A stretch of 64,000 bases of DNA from Linnemannia hyalina (Eukaryota; Mortierellomycota; Mortierellomycetes; Mortierellales; Mortierellaceae), in assembly GCA_019671135.1 (NCBI GenBank), contig JAHRHY010000005.1, positions 1,922,001 to 1,986,000 on the forward strand, in the 5' to 3' direction. The notes under the pieces are model-generated. The model was not told where the DNA came from and searched no databases. It worked only from the letters and a program-made list of their open reading frames with translations. Position 1 is the first letter of the stretch; every line of letters begins with the position of its first letter. The position numbers and the translations under genes were made by a program. Positions 24,481 through 36,310 of the stretch are shown one piece after another.

Positions 24481-25074
24481 GAGCCCAGCTCGGTTCGTGA
24501 CAGCCCCCAATCTCCGTTATCTCAGCCCCCGACAGCCGCCCAACCATCAGAGTTTCCTCCACAAGAGTCAGCTACCCCTGAGAACGAGATCGCCACCGAA
24601 CCAGAGACGGTCAGTGCAAGTCTCAGCAGGATGACGCAAGAACCTCCAGGACCAGTCTCGCGAGAGTCGTTCGGTGGCTACATCATGCATCGCCTACAGT
24701 TCTACTCACTGTGCATCCAAGAGGAAAAGACTGCGACACGAAGACACTGTACTCGGCACCTCGGATTATGCCCAGTTGAGCAACAAGATAGCCAACCTGG
24801 AGTGAGCTATATCATACAAGCCACTATAGACGAAGAGTACAAAAGGACTCTTTGTCCCTGAATAAACAAGACCTCTCTCATTGTTTTGTTATTCTTTCCT
24901 CCCCTCTATCTTATCAATAACAACCCTGGTTATTATTTTCCACGGAGAATCAAGAACGCGACCTACGTCGCACTGTGGAAAACCTATTTCCTAGCCCCGC
25001 CCCCAAACTTGCGCAGTTCGCCGATCTTATCCGCCAGTATTGGCTTCGCGGTGCTCAGTCCTAGAGGGGGAGGT
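24481..25074 (+). pseudogene. Decayed 3' end of a retrotransposon coding region
   Basis: Short frames include a Pro/Ser/Thr/Glu-rich Gag-like stretch (up to about 24860) and a final frame reading RRTVENLFPSPAPKLAQF and ending IRQYWLRGAQS at a stop near 25060. That stop overlaps the start of a purine run, AGAGGGGGAGG, directly before the LTR start, as expected for a polypurine tract. No reverse transcriptase or integrase motif remains here. The assignment rests mainly on position. Confidence 0.35.
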
Positions 25075-25322
25075 TGTCGCGTACCACGACCGTGCATTGA
25101 CCCTTGAGCGCAGCAGAAATATAATCTACCGCGCCCCCAGCCTAGCCGCGCCTGAAAAAGAGTATATATATGTCCTCATTCCCAGAATCATAGATCTGTA
25201 CCTAGTAGCTTGAATATACTCTTGCTTTCCTTGACTCCCTGCCTGCCCTTAATCCCTCCCTTACTCCACCCACGCCCTGCTTGGAAAAGGTCTTCTGCTT
25301 GACTAAGCCTGGGTTCTCGACA
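25075..25322 (+). mobile_element. LTR of a degenerate retrotransposon (248 bp)
   Basis: It begins TGTCG and ends CGACA, a perfect 5-bp terminal inverted repeat of the TG...CA type. It has a TATA-like GTATATATATG near 25162 and is preceded by a polypurine tract, so it looks like a 3' LTR in plus orientation. I find no matching 5' LTR in the window and no clean 5-bp target duplication (GAGGT before, GGTAC after). It ends 112 bp upstream of the viral-type primase frame. Confidence 0.55.
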
Positions 25323-25434
25323 GGTACCTTGATTTTTCAAATTGAAAAGCGATCAGGTTACATACAGATATAAGGAAAGTATCATCTAACAAAATCACCT
25401 CTTTCTCTACTTTGAACAACTCAGCAAGCTAACA

Positions 25435-27566
25435 ATGTCAAACTATATACCCTTTCCTTGTGAAGGCAAACGTCCATGCATCGCTGGCTGGAATGTGCTA
25501 GAAAAGCTGGTCGCGCACGATGAATCTCAGAACTACGGCATCCTATGCGGAGCTGTGAACAACCTCACGGTTATCGACTGCGACCTGATCAAGGACAAAA
25601 GAGACTCCCGACAAGTTCATGTGCGGCGTTGAAGCCTGGAACGTTCTATCAAAAGAGTACTTGAGTGACAAGACCAAAATTCCCACAGTGCAAACCAAGA
25701 CCGGCGGCTTACACTTATACTTTCGCTACAACGCAGCACTTCCATCCGAGATCCAGCGCGTCAGCGGTGCGTTCTTTGGCAGTCCTGAAAAGACTGTTGA
25801 GATCGATGTCCTGTTAGACAAAAAGTGTATGATCGGGCCTGGGTCAGCTGGCTACACGTTCATCGAGGGCCGGGGCTATTTTGAGAACGCACCCGAGCTG
25901 CCTAATGAGATCATTGAAATTCTCGCCCCTGTGAAAAAGGAAAAGAAAGACTCTTCAGAACAGGTTGTCGCGGCCGAGCTAGGCGAAAGTGGTAGTAAGG
26001 CGGAAGCCACTAGCAGATTAGTCTCTCTTCAGCTGTTCAAAAGTGTTGTGGATGGTATTCCCAGCAGCTGTGCGGATAATTACCAGGGCTGGCTCAGGGT
26101 TGTGTGGGCGATTGCTGACACTGTCGCTAAAAATGGGTATGACGCGCTCGACCTTGCCGACGAGTTCTCCAAGAGATCGAAGAGTACGTACAAAGGTCGT
26201 GCCGATGTAGAGAAGGTGTACTGCCAGAGCAACGGTTCGATAACATTTGGCACACTGATGCAGCTGTCGGAACGCAAATTTGGAGGAAGCGAGGACGACG
26301 ATATTGAGTCTGTCAACACGCAGGCTTATCTCTGATGTCAAGGTGTTTGAAGAGCTCGGTCATGCCACAAGTGTGAAGCGGATCGTGGAGAACAAGGACG
26401 TTAAGGTCATCTCGCTCGAGCTGGATGATGGTAGTGAAAAGAAAATTCTTGTCTACAAGAACAATCTGGCCATAGCCGGAAGTGACTTTATCGGATACAT
26501 ACGCGATCACGTCCCGTTGTTCGGAGACGACTTGTCAGCTATTCACCCTGAGTTTGGCAACGGCCCATCCAGATGTTTCCTTAAGGACAAAGATACAATC
26601 GAGTTTGTCTATAGGACCGAGCAGAGCGGTGAGCACCGCATCCGTGTGAAAAACCCTTGGAATTCGAAGAAAAGCTATCTCACCAAATACTCGAACAGCA
26701 AACAGGTTGGTAAACCTGTCAGCTCTAAGAAGACGCTCGAAATACTTATCGATGCACTTGAAACGGGGTGTCACTCTCTATTAAAGGAGAGATACAACAT
26801 CACTATCTACAACAATGGTGGTGATGTTATAAACAACTATGGCACGGCCAGAGACGAGGAAACCCCGGTTAGATCAGAGTCTGCATTGATTCAGGCGCTC
26901 TTAGCTGGAAACCCAGGCATCGTGGACCTCTTTAAGTTCTGTGACAATGGAAAAGCCAACAACTTCGATGGTCTGTTTGTGTGCAGTTCAGTGTCTGGAG
27001 TTTGGAAGTAAACTCACAATGCTCGTGTGGAACGAATGCTGGAATCGCGGCTCAAGAAGTATGTGGTCGGGTTAACAGAGAGTGAGACGAGAATTATTGA
27101 AAGGCACTCGAACATCCAGGCGCTCCGTAAGATGTTTGTGAAGGAGATCTATGACGACGAGTTCGAAGAGAAGATCGACGAAAATCTGAACATCTTCGCG
27201 CTGCTGAACGGTGTGTATGACCTTAATCTGGGTGCGCTGCGTCGGACGAATCCCCAGGACTACGCGTTGACTTGCGCCAGCTGGAAGTATGACAAGGAAC
27301 TCTCGATGAAGCATATGGACGAGGTCGTGAACTTCTTTAGGAAAATCCTACCTATCGAGGAAGAGCGGCACATTGTTCTGACATTCATCGCTTCGCTATT
27401 GCACGGCCACTGCATCGATAAGAAGTTTCTTGTTTTAACTGATAAGCGAAGCGGCAACAACGGTAAATCGACGCTGCTTGCGCTATTGAGGGTGTACTCC
27501 GGAGACTATCTCAAAAGCAGTACCAAGTTTTTCTGCAAAGGGCACTTCGATAAGGATAAAGACTCT
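25435..27566 (+). pseudogene. Broken Prim-Pol / PriCT-2 / D5-type helicase gene (large-DNA-virus type)
   Basis: The domain order is that of primase-helicases from nucleocytoplasmic large DNA viruses and some plasmids and mobile elements. Prim-Pol: GKRPCIAGWN, NYGILCG and catalytic IDCD (25576-25584), later TKTGGLHLYFRY and EIDV. PriCT-2-like: NYQGWLRVVWAIAD to SITFGTLMQLSE (about 26050-26280). D5-N and SF3 helicase: FFRKILPIEEERHIV and Walker A SGNNGKST (27451-27474). Walker B and the sensor are missing. The frame is broken by shifts near 25,600 and between 26,310 and 26,340, a stop at 27,009-27,011, and truncation at about 27,566 where the 173-bp repeat begins. A perfect 7-bp inverted repeat (25334-25348) lies before the first ATG. 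I read it as a decayed, endogenised viral or mobile-element gene, not a fungal primase. Confidence 0.82.
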
Positions 27567-27739
27567 CTTAAACAATGTTCAGGTTCTCGGTTCTCTCACG
27601 ACCCATTTTTAAGAGTTGTGCCAACGAGTTGAGGAGCAACTTTCAAGGACTGCCTGTCGTTTCGATTGTTGCAACAGTGACAAGCCACTGAGGTGTCCAA
27701 AAGTGCAGTCTGAGTCCATCAGAACGAGAACAACCTCCT
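27567..27739 (+). repeat. 173-bp dispersed direct repeat, copy B
   Basis: Ungapped match to 20172-20344 in the same orientation. It starts exactly where similarity to the D5-type helicase ends, so the primase-helicase frame runs out of family sequence into the repeat. It marks the right edge of the island. Confidence 0.85.
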
Positions 27740-28063
27740 ATGATGTGATATTCAAACATTTGGTTCTACGGCGTGATTTTTTTTTTTAGGCCTGGAATGC
27801 GTGCATTCGCCAAAGTTAAAAGTCAACCAGTGTCGACGTCAAAATAAGCGTTCGTCCAAGTGGATAGGACCCACGTTCATTTTTCCTTAATTGCACGCTG
27901 CTCAAAGGCAAAAACGAAAGTCCGCAACAGCCCCATTGACTTGTTTTGCCTACTTTTGCTTTCTCTGACATCTTTTCTTTCTTTCCTCTTCTCTCTCACT
28001 GTTCATCACTCACCTCCCACTCAGTCACCCCTCCTTATACACAACCATCATCGCCTCTCGACA
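27740..28063. other. Intergenic region upstream of the PQ-loop gene
   Basis: Includes a T-run (about 27778-27787) and a C/T-rich leader (27950-28060) before the ATG. No gene seen; it is probably the promoter of the PQ-loop gene. Confidence 0.5.
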
Positions 28064-29737
28064 ATGCTGGATCTCATAGACCCCCAAGAGCCCGTTCCTT
28101 GGGACATCATCCGAGTCTCGATGGTCATCGGCCCCGTAACAGGATACTTCCACCAATACTACACAATGTACAAGATGAAGACCTCCATGGGCTTCAGTAG
28201 CGTCACCTGCGGTGTCCTCTTAGTCTCCAGGTATCTTTTACCCCTCCTGTACCTCTGTTCTTTTTGTTACTTGTGTTCATGTTCAATTGCTTTATCTTGT
28301 CAATTTACTAACCAAGGATTGTTTCTTCGTGTTCTTTTTGGCAACAAGTATATTCCGTATATTCTTCTGGTAACGGCTTGATTCTTGTTTTTTTTTGTTG
28401 AGCCAAGGAAGGGCAGGAAGGAAGGACAGGATAACCCAGACTATCACGATTCTCGATGATGCCCCCCCTTTTCCAATTGGCATTGGCAAGAATGGTTGTC
28501 CCCTTTATTTCTGACGAGACCATGTTCACCTTTCTTTTTTTCACCCTATCCCTTGTGCATGTCTTGGCATTATTTTCTGTCTGGTCATTCATGCTTATGC
28601 TTGCACTCCGCTGACGACATATCATGGACACACATTTGTTTTTGGCTTATACAGGATCGGTGAACCGTAGGTTGAACTTGACGCAGTTGATGCTATTGGA
28701 GCCATTGAAGCAAATGGACAAAACAAACTCAAAGCGCAAGCATCGGACATATTGGAACCTCTTCGTCTTAACGTCCTCCACTTTTTGCTGCTATCTACTC
28801 TTTCTAGATTCGATATCGCTTTGCTGTACCAGTCCATCCTTATGACAATCGTCCAACTGTTCCTGCTGGAGCTGTGTGTCCGATATTATCCATGGACTAT
28901 CCAACTCCCTGTCCCCGTCACACACACAATCCCGTCCTCTCGACTTCACGATCGTGTCGGTTCGCCAGCGTTGGGGAACTCTTCGAACGCAGGATCAGGA
29001 TCAGCACCTCTTACAGGAGCAGGAGGAGTGAATACTGTCACCAGTCGCGCGTCGAGACATGGAACTGGATGGTACAGGGAGCATGCCATCTATTGGGGGA
29101 CGCATTTCTGGAACTGGCCTACTATCGGACCGTACTTTTTATTCCTGGCTGTCTTTACGCTAGTGATCGGTCTGTCGCTTCTGGTCATTGGCAATACGCC
29201 ATTCTATGTTGCTCTCCTCGGTTTGGCTGTAAGTCTTCACTTATTAATTTGGGCTGTAAATATTTAAATGTTATTTTTTTTTCTTGTAATCGAGTCTGAC
29301 ATCAAAACACCTATTTTTGTGAATGGGGGAACATATAGGCCCTGGGAATCGAGGCAACAGTACCATTACCTCAAGCAATCCAAAACTACCGTTCAAAATC
29401 CACAGCTGGCTTCTCGCCCGCGATCCTCCTCATGTGGGTGGTTGGAGACTCGTTCAAGACTTACTACTACATCTCGACCCACGCAAAGTATCAATTCGTC
29501 GGTTGTGGTATCATCCAGCTCTGCATTGACTGTGTGATTATTCTCCAGACGGTTATTTATTCAAAGCACTGGAAGGAGGCTAGTAGGCACAAGGGCGGGA
29601 TCTTTGCGGGATTGTCGGCGCAGTTTTCCAAGGGGAATGAAAGGCTTTCTTCGGATGCTGTTGGTGGAAATAGTATCGGTGTGCACAGGAATAGCTCGGA
29701 GGCCTTATTGGCTGGTGGAAATGAGGACGATGATTAG
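28064..29737 (+). CDS. PQ-loop repeat membrane protein
   Basis: Five exons: 28064-28230, 28349-28369, 28655-28666, 28808-29228, 29339-29737; 339 aa. Exons 2 and 3 are microexons of 21 and 12 nt. They were recognised because together they code SIFRIFFWIGEP, which completes the conserved SNI(F/L)RIFFWFG-x-R(F/Y)(D/E) block of fungal PQ-loop proteins and keeps the frame. The first PQ-type loop lies in GPVTGYFHQYYTMYKMKTSMGF, the second in PLPQAIQNYRSKSTAGFSP. About seven membrane helices are visible, with a Ser/Gly-rich cytosolic loop after CVRYYPW and an Asp-rich C-terminus. Relatives of the YDR090C type have no assigned substrate; other PQ-loop proteins export cystine or basic amino acids from vacuoles or scramble lipids. 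It converges with the WDR48 gene 180 bp away. Confidence 0.85.
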
Positions 29738-29917
29738 TGTAGGTGCTGCTGCAAGAAATAGTTTACACAAAATATATATACAACTTCTGCCAATTTGTAG
29801 AAATACAAGGGATGATTGGTAATTCGCATGCTGGTCTATTAAGGCAGTCTACGTAGGGGATGAGAGAGAGTTGGAGGCAAGACGTTTTGACGAACGATGG
29901 AGAATGAAACCCGGAAA

Positions 29918-32900
29918 TCAAGAGGATGAAGAGAAGGAAGCGGCGGAACTTGGGGACAGAGTCGCAGGCTGAGAAGCGATTACAGACGTCGCTGCTCCTG
30001 CACCTCGTTGCTTGTACCGATATGACAGGACGACATCACTTCCAGTCTTCCAATAGTGAGTACGGATCGTGGCCAGAGTCATGGTCGGGGAGAGGACTTG
30101 CTCATGGCACAGAATCTCCAACCAGTTCTCGGGACGCAGAACATCCTGTCTCATGGCCTCTTCTTCTTCCTCTTGCTCTTTGGTCTTGGGTGGCGCTTGA
30201 GGCGCTTGAGGCACTTGGGCATCTCCTTCTGCCTCGGTAGAAGCCTCGGTAGCGTCCTTGTCATTGCGAGGTCCGTCATCTTCTTCCTGTACGGGTTCCA
30301 ATGCCCTGCTGGTCGAATCAGCGGGTCCACTTTCATGTATGGCAGTAGTCGTGCTAGAATCACTCTCTGCAGGCTGCTGTTGTGCTGTTGTTGCAGTTGC
30401 AGAGGAAACTTCAATTCTCCTCTTCGGAGGAACAAGCGCCAACTTTTCCACAACATGTGCCAAGACCTTCCTGACCCTCAACATCCTTGGGGCGGTTAAT
30501 CGCGCGTTTCCACCAGGCAATTCTCCCAGACGAGGAAGAAGCCCGCCTAACTCTCCTCCAACCGCAGCATTTCCTACAATGGCCGTCGTGGTGCCTTCCT
30601 GGTGGTGATGTGGACGGAGGACAAAGGAGACCTTGGGCGACTCCTTGGCGGGAATCGAATTCTTCAAAACAACCTCAAGCAACCAGGTTGGGATAACCTG
30701 AACCAAGGGGATATAATCCTGAGCGAGAGTTCCAACACTGCCTCTGTACAAATCCACAGTTGAAGAAGCCTCACGAGATTGCTCCGAGATGATAACGGGG
30801 ATATGTGAGGGGATGATAGTCTTTGGGAAATCGAGATGAGTCGGTGGGCTGAATGGTGGATGTGGAGGGCGGACACTGAGGGTCGACGAGGGCAATTGGA
30901 GAACCGGGCTGGGTATCGAGTCGATCGAGTGCGACGATGTTGTGTCCGAGATCGACACAGAGAGGTCGTCCCCTCCTTCAGTCTTGCCTGAAAGACCCAA
31001 TCCCAATCCTCCAGGTCCCTCCACAATAATTGTCCTGGGCGAAGAAGACGCCGAAGGAGGAGCTGTCGACGCAGTGTTGGTATTGTTGCCCGCAGTGGCA
31101 GCTTGATACTGTGGAGGGATCTCGGGTACCGATGGGCTATTGAGAGGCTTAAAAACTGCACTTGTCGGTGGTGCGTTTGCAACAGGGACGTTGATAGTCG
31201 AGGGGTTTACTCCTGCCTTCCTGGACGCCACTGGTCGACCGTTTTCGAACCGCTGCTCTGCACTAGGAGTCCTTGCCAGCTTCTTGACCGAATGCTTCAA
31301 ACGGCCCATGAAACCGCTGTTCAAACTTGAGCTGGAACTTGTCGGCGAGAAGGACGACAAGGGAGTTGATGGAACGGAAGGCGAGGCGGTCAAGGATCCA
31401 GGCGCGTTCAGCTTTACTCCAACAGCTGAAGTGGGTGGTGGTGCTGTGACAGAAGGGCTGGTGCCGCCAGCTTGATGTGGATCTGTTGAGGGTCCTTTGA
31501 GTCCCTCAGCAGAAGTGTTGACTGTTGGACGACTACCATTCGACTGATCAGCAGCTGATGATCCTGCATCTCCGCCATTCCCATTATTCTGGCCGTTGAC
31601 GACCTCATTCTTCTCGTTAGTGACCACTGTGGTCGGTACAGCGAGTTGAGCCGCGAGTTCTTCCTGATGCTGTTGGCGATAGGCTTCCTTTTCGTACGCG
31701 TCGATATGGACTGGGACATACTGCTCGAAAAGATTGTTCAGGACCCATTTTCCGATCACAACTACCAAAGAACAAACGAAAGTTAGTTAACAAAGGTAGC
31801 CTGCAATATAAAAAATGAAATGTTAGTTTTGTGTGGCCAAGAGACTTACTTCGTTGATCGTCAGGGCGTTCAGGGTCTGGAGTCTCTTCGATTTCGTCAA
31901 CATAGACCTCGGCGTCGAAGCAGCGTCCTTCATCCAAGTGAACTGTCAGGGCTCCAATGCGTGTGTCGATGGTGCACCAGGATGGGACAGACTCAATGGT
32001 ATTGAGCTCATTGACCACTTCCTCCATCTTGCGCCCTGTAAATGTCTCCAGTTGCACGCACTATTGTTCAATCAGAAAAGAAGAGTGAGAATGAGTTGGA
32101 ATATAATCATCATTTGGTGGCGTCTTTCATTTCCATGAGTGATATTTTGTACCTTGATAAGATCCCAGAGGGCAATCTCGCCACACTTGTCCTCTGTAAC
32201 AACCATGCGCCTGTTATTCAGCACAGTATGCTTGATCAGTCCATGTTCTCCCTGAATCACATTCTCAGGGTCCTCAAAGATGGGCGCAATTAGACCCTCA
32301 TCGTCTTCCGAACTATGTTGACTCTGCTTGTCGCCTCGGCTGTTGACGTAGATCGATCCCAAAGATGCAGCAGAGTAGACGGTCGAGGTTGGGTAATACT
32401 GCTCAGGCGCGGATGACTCTGTAAAGCTAGACTCGTTCAGGCTCATCTTGAGCAAGTTAGCGGGCACAATGGCTGCCGCCAATTCAGTCGAGCGGCTGAT
32501 ACGAGGAGGAATATCGGGCCATTGATAGATACTGCTCGAGGATGTCGCTGTCCAGATACGTGCATTATCATGCGCCACCAACTATAACATATTCAACAAG
32601 GACAATGTCAGCCGATGTAAGTAACTGTGTTTGTCCTGAAATACTTGTGTATATCGCTTCGATCTTGCGAGAATATCGGCTTACCCTGGCGACGCCTGTC
32701 TCAGCCTTGCAGATGACAACGCACTGTCCCGGATCCTCGTCGTCATATCGGTTAATTTCCGTCTTTGTGACGAGACCATCCTTGCTACCTCCATAGAACG
32801 TTTCTAGCTGTGGGTGGTCAGAGTACAATGACCAGACAGAATCCGAGTGCATCGTGTATGTTGTAATGCAGCGCTGTGCCGTCAGTGACCACAACTTGAT

Positions 32901-34725
32901 AGTTGTATCTGAAGATGCCGACAAGATCTAATCACTCACAAAAACGATTAAAATGTAAGTCCGGCGTATCTCCTCGAGAACAACGCGCCATATATCGAGC
33001 AAATTGGGAAAACGGTTGGATGTTCTTACGGTATCTCCGCTCTCGCTGATCAAGAGTGCGCGAATATTGTCAGTGTGTCCGGCAAACTTTGTTATCCGCT
33101 GTCCTGACCTTGGATCCCAGACTCTAATTATCTATGGCATCCCAGTTGATGAAGAAATGTAATCAACTGCATGAGTGATTTTACGCCTGGTAGTATTCAC
33201 TTACAAAGGAGTCAAGATTTCATTCCACACTATTTTTTACCTTCTCAGGCGAACCCGTCGCCAGGACGGTTCCAGCAGGGTTACACGCTAAAGCATAGAT
33301 AGAAGCCTTAGACGAGGTCTCGGGGATGCTTCCTGCGAAGTCCAGTGGAACAAAATGAGTAATATGAGTATAGGGTTAACTGATACAAGAACTAAACACG
33401 CTTTGATGACTGCATTGTTTCGTTGATGACCCAAAGTCGTTTTCCATGCATGCGTGCTGGTGATATTACCTAGTGAGCCAAATTGCCCACTCCGCCCTTC
33501 CTTGATATCCCAAAGACGCACAATCTTGTCAAGTCCGCCACTGGCAACCCATCCTGGTCCTGACGCGTACGCTAGTGTCTTGACGTAATCCTCGTGTGTT
33601 CCGATGATGTGTGCCGATGTTGGGTTGTGTGAGTGTGGTCTGACGAGCTTGACTGTCCTGTCTGACGAAGCCGACACCACTGTTCCAAGGAAGGGTAGAC
33701 GTTTGGTGAGTAGAGAAGAATTAGTTATTTAAGGATTGTCGACTTTGAGTTTTAGAAGCGTGATCATAGCTAGGCTCAGATGTAAAAAAACGTTGGATAA
33801 AAGGAAGGAACACATACGACTCTCTCCGTTGTGGCAAAGGACAATATCATTCACCCAATCGGTATGATGGTTGAAGGACTGTCGAAACGTAGAGGGTGGC
33901 AGACCCTATATAAGAAAAAATAAATAGAAAAGCAACGACCGTTCAATTAGGTCCTTTGTTCTTTGTGTTTGAATATCCAGATTATGTATTGCGATGAGAC
34001 TAGACATTTCCTTCTGTGATGCGTCGGAGCCATTATTTATTTTTTCGAAAGATGGATCCAAGAAGGATCGAGCCATGTTGAAATCCAAGCGGGCGTTTCC
34101 TTTTTCCTGTTGCTGTTCTGTCACCTGTCGCTGTCGATTTTCCCTTCTCTTTCAATGGGCCTGCAGATGGTATGCATCGAAAAATACGACGTGGCGTGCT
34201 ATCAGTTCATGCCTGTCTTTCCTTCGTACCTTGGGGTTCTCTGGACCTTCGCCAGGTATATTTCGAGCCAAAGGCGACTGGAGGTGAAGACAAGGCGTAT
34301 CAAAGCAGTTTTTGAAACAACAAAAAGGCAACAACAAAAAGATAGTGGGTCAGTTACTGTACACATGTACACACAAGGTTTTGTGTAAAAGAGGGCCGTG
34401 AGAAAGGTCGACAAAAGCCTGATGCGCAGAAGGGTGGGGTCGCATGGCAACGCAAAACTAAAACACACACCTCAAAGTGAAGGTCCCAAGCAGCAATCAT
34501 GCCATCGCGTCCTCCCGTGTAAAGGATGCCACCGGGAAGTTTGTGCTTTGACGAGTGGTGGTGGTGGTGATGTTCGTGGTGGTTATGGCCTGTTGGCTCG
34601 GGAGAGGCGGTCAAGGTGGTGGTGTCGAGGGCTAGAGCGTTGACGCCGAGGAGATGGGCGTTCCTGTTTTCGTCCTTGCGGAGGACATAGGAGATTCGCT
34701 GGGTGACAGCTGGGCGTTGGTACAT
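29918..34725 (-). CDS. WDR48/UAF1 (Bun107-type) WD40 cofactor of deubiquitinase
   Basis: Nine exons on the minus strand: 34725-34471, 33905-33818, 33679-33470, 33332-33241, 33131-33030, 32927-32685, 32581-32153, 32060-31850, 31761-29918; 1157 aa, one frame throughout. The N-terminal half has the WDR48 beta-propeller: [95 protein letters not shown]. The C-terminal half has the family's DUF3337-type blocks: [61 protein letters not shown]1 activates USP1, USP12 and USP46, acting in ubiquitin signalling, DNA-damage tolerance and endosomes. A His-rich loop (about residues 49-60) and a Ser/Pro/Thr-rich insert of several hundred residues in exon 9 make it longer than the human protein (677 aa). The start is placed next to the conserved block; upstream in frame is low complexity. 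Confidence 0.9.
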
Positions 34726-36310
34726 CAGCGCAAAGGAAGGTTGGCTCTTGGGATGAGTTATGAGGATGTAGTTGTTGCTTGTTGATGGGGAAAAGACGCA
34801 GGAGGAGCGAAAGGAAGGCTGTGGGGTAAGTGGGGTTGGATTTTTATTGCTTCGTTTCTCTGCAGAGGTATCGAAGGTGAAGATAATTAAGAGTGATACT
34901 AATAGGAAGAACTGAGAAGGAGGAGAGATAGGATGGAGAGTAGAAGGAAGGGGGAGGAAGGGGGAGGAAAGAAGGAACAGAAGGATGGAAGAGAGGGAAA
35001 GAAGCAAAAGAGCAAACGGTGCAAGGTGGGGTGGGGTTGGGAATTGGGATAGAAGGGGGCCGTTGGAAAGGAAGGCAAGGAAGAGGATGGACTGCTTTTT
35101 TGGCTCTTTTAATTCACTTCACTCACCTTTGAAGGAGTGTGCGACACAATCTTACCCACTCAAAGAGTCCAAGGAAAAAAACCAGCAAGGAAGAAATAAA
35201 AAAAGATGAATGAAAACAAGACTACGGTGCAAGCATAGTTCAGGACAGGCTGTGGATGATCAAGCACCACAAACACGGCTCCCCTCGTCTTGATTTTTCC
35301 CTTGCAGTGGGTAACAAACCCACATCCATGATAATCGACAACAATGCCATTCACAACTGCAAATCAAATGGCCACAGACGCGAAACAGGGGGCAAGATGT
35401 CTGTGAGAGATGAGAAAAAAAATGAGAGCGTGGGACTTCAAAAAGAAGGGCGCAATTTTTTTTAGTGTTCAGTAGTAGCTTCGCCAGGTGCGCACAAAGG
35501 TGAAAGCTGTTCGTACAGAGGGTGACGAGTAGTTGATGTGTGCTGGGATCTTTTCTGGAGTATGATAAGAGAAGTGGGGAAAATGATTTTTCACAACGCG
35601 TGGTGTCCCATTGACGATCGCGACGCGTTGAAGAGGATAACATCACGGTTATTGATGGTTGCCCACTTTTTATTCTCGCGTCGTATCAACATCACCTCAA
35701 GCAAGATACAGTCATAGACTAGGTCTCCCTCGCCATGTATTGCTGTTACATTGGCCAGAGGAGATGAATAGTGAAGGCATGCACCATCGCAGCTGACCAA
35801 GGGGGTGGAAGGGGGAATATAGTGTTGTTTGACAGTAAGAAAGCAAGCGGGACACTTCGAAGATAATACTGCCCCTCTCATCCCCATCCGGGCACCTCCA
35901 CCATCACCCTCTATCTTTGATTGTGATATCTCAGGCACCATCACTAATCACTTCATCTGCCTCAAACAGTGATCAAAAATTTGCATCATCCTCTTGCTGC
36001 TCAAGCGCACAGCCTTGGCGAAAGGCAAGCGTGATAAAAAAAGAGAAGCATATGAATCAACAGTGAAACGGTGATCCAAAGAAAAAAGAGAGCCATCAAG
36101 GGATTGGAACAAATGTGTGCACGACCTTACATCTTTCGTATTATATATGTTATTGTTTGCCCCTCTTCTTGTCCTTACATCCTCACATCACTCTTCCCTC
36201 CCTCTACCCTTTGCACGTCCACACATCCACACATCCACACTCTCGCACAACACTCACACTCATAACAACAAAGACATCACTTCTAAACAACAACAACACC
36301 GGACATCCAC
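34726..36310. promoter_or_regulatory. Divergent intergenic region, WDR48 / DHHC genes
   Basis: About 1.6 kb between start codons on opposite strands. The WDR48 side is purine-rich on the plus strand. The DHHC side has an ACATCCAC-type short repeat (about 36222-36242) in the leader. No further gene or specific site is supported. Confidence 0.5.

Noticed and set aside
28624..28845. Frame MDTHLFLAYTGSVNRR... as exon 2 of the PQ-loop gene
   Set aside because: It does not continue the family motif. The 12-nt microexon at 28655 followed by the exon at 28808 restores the conserved sequence and frame.
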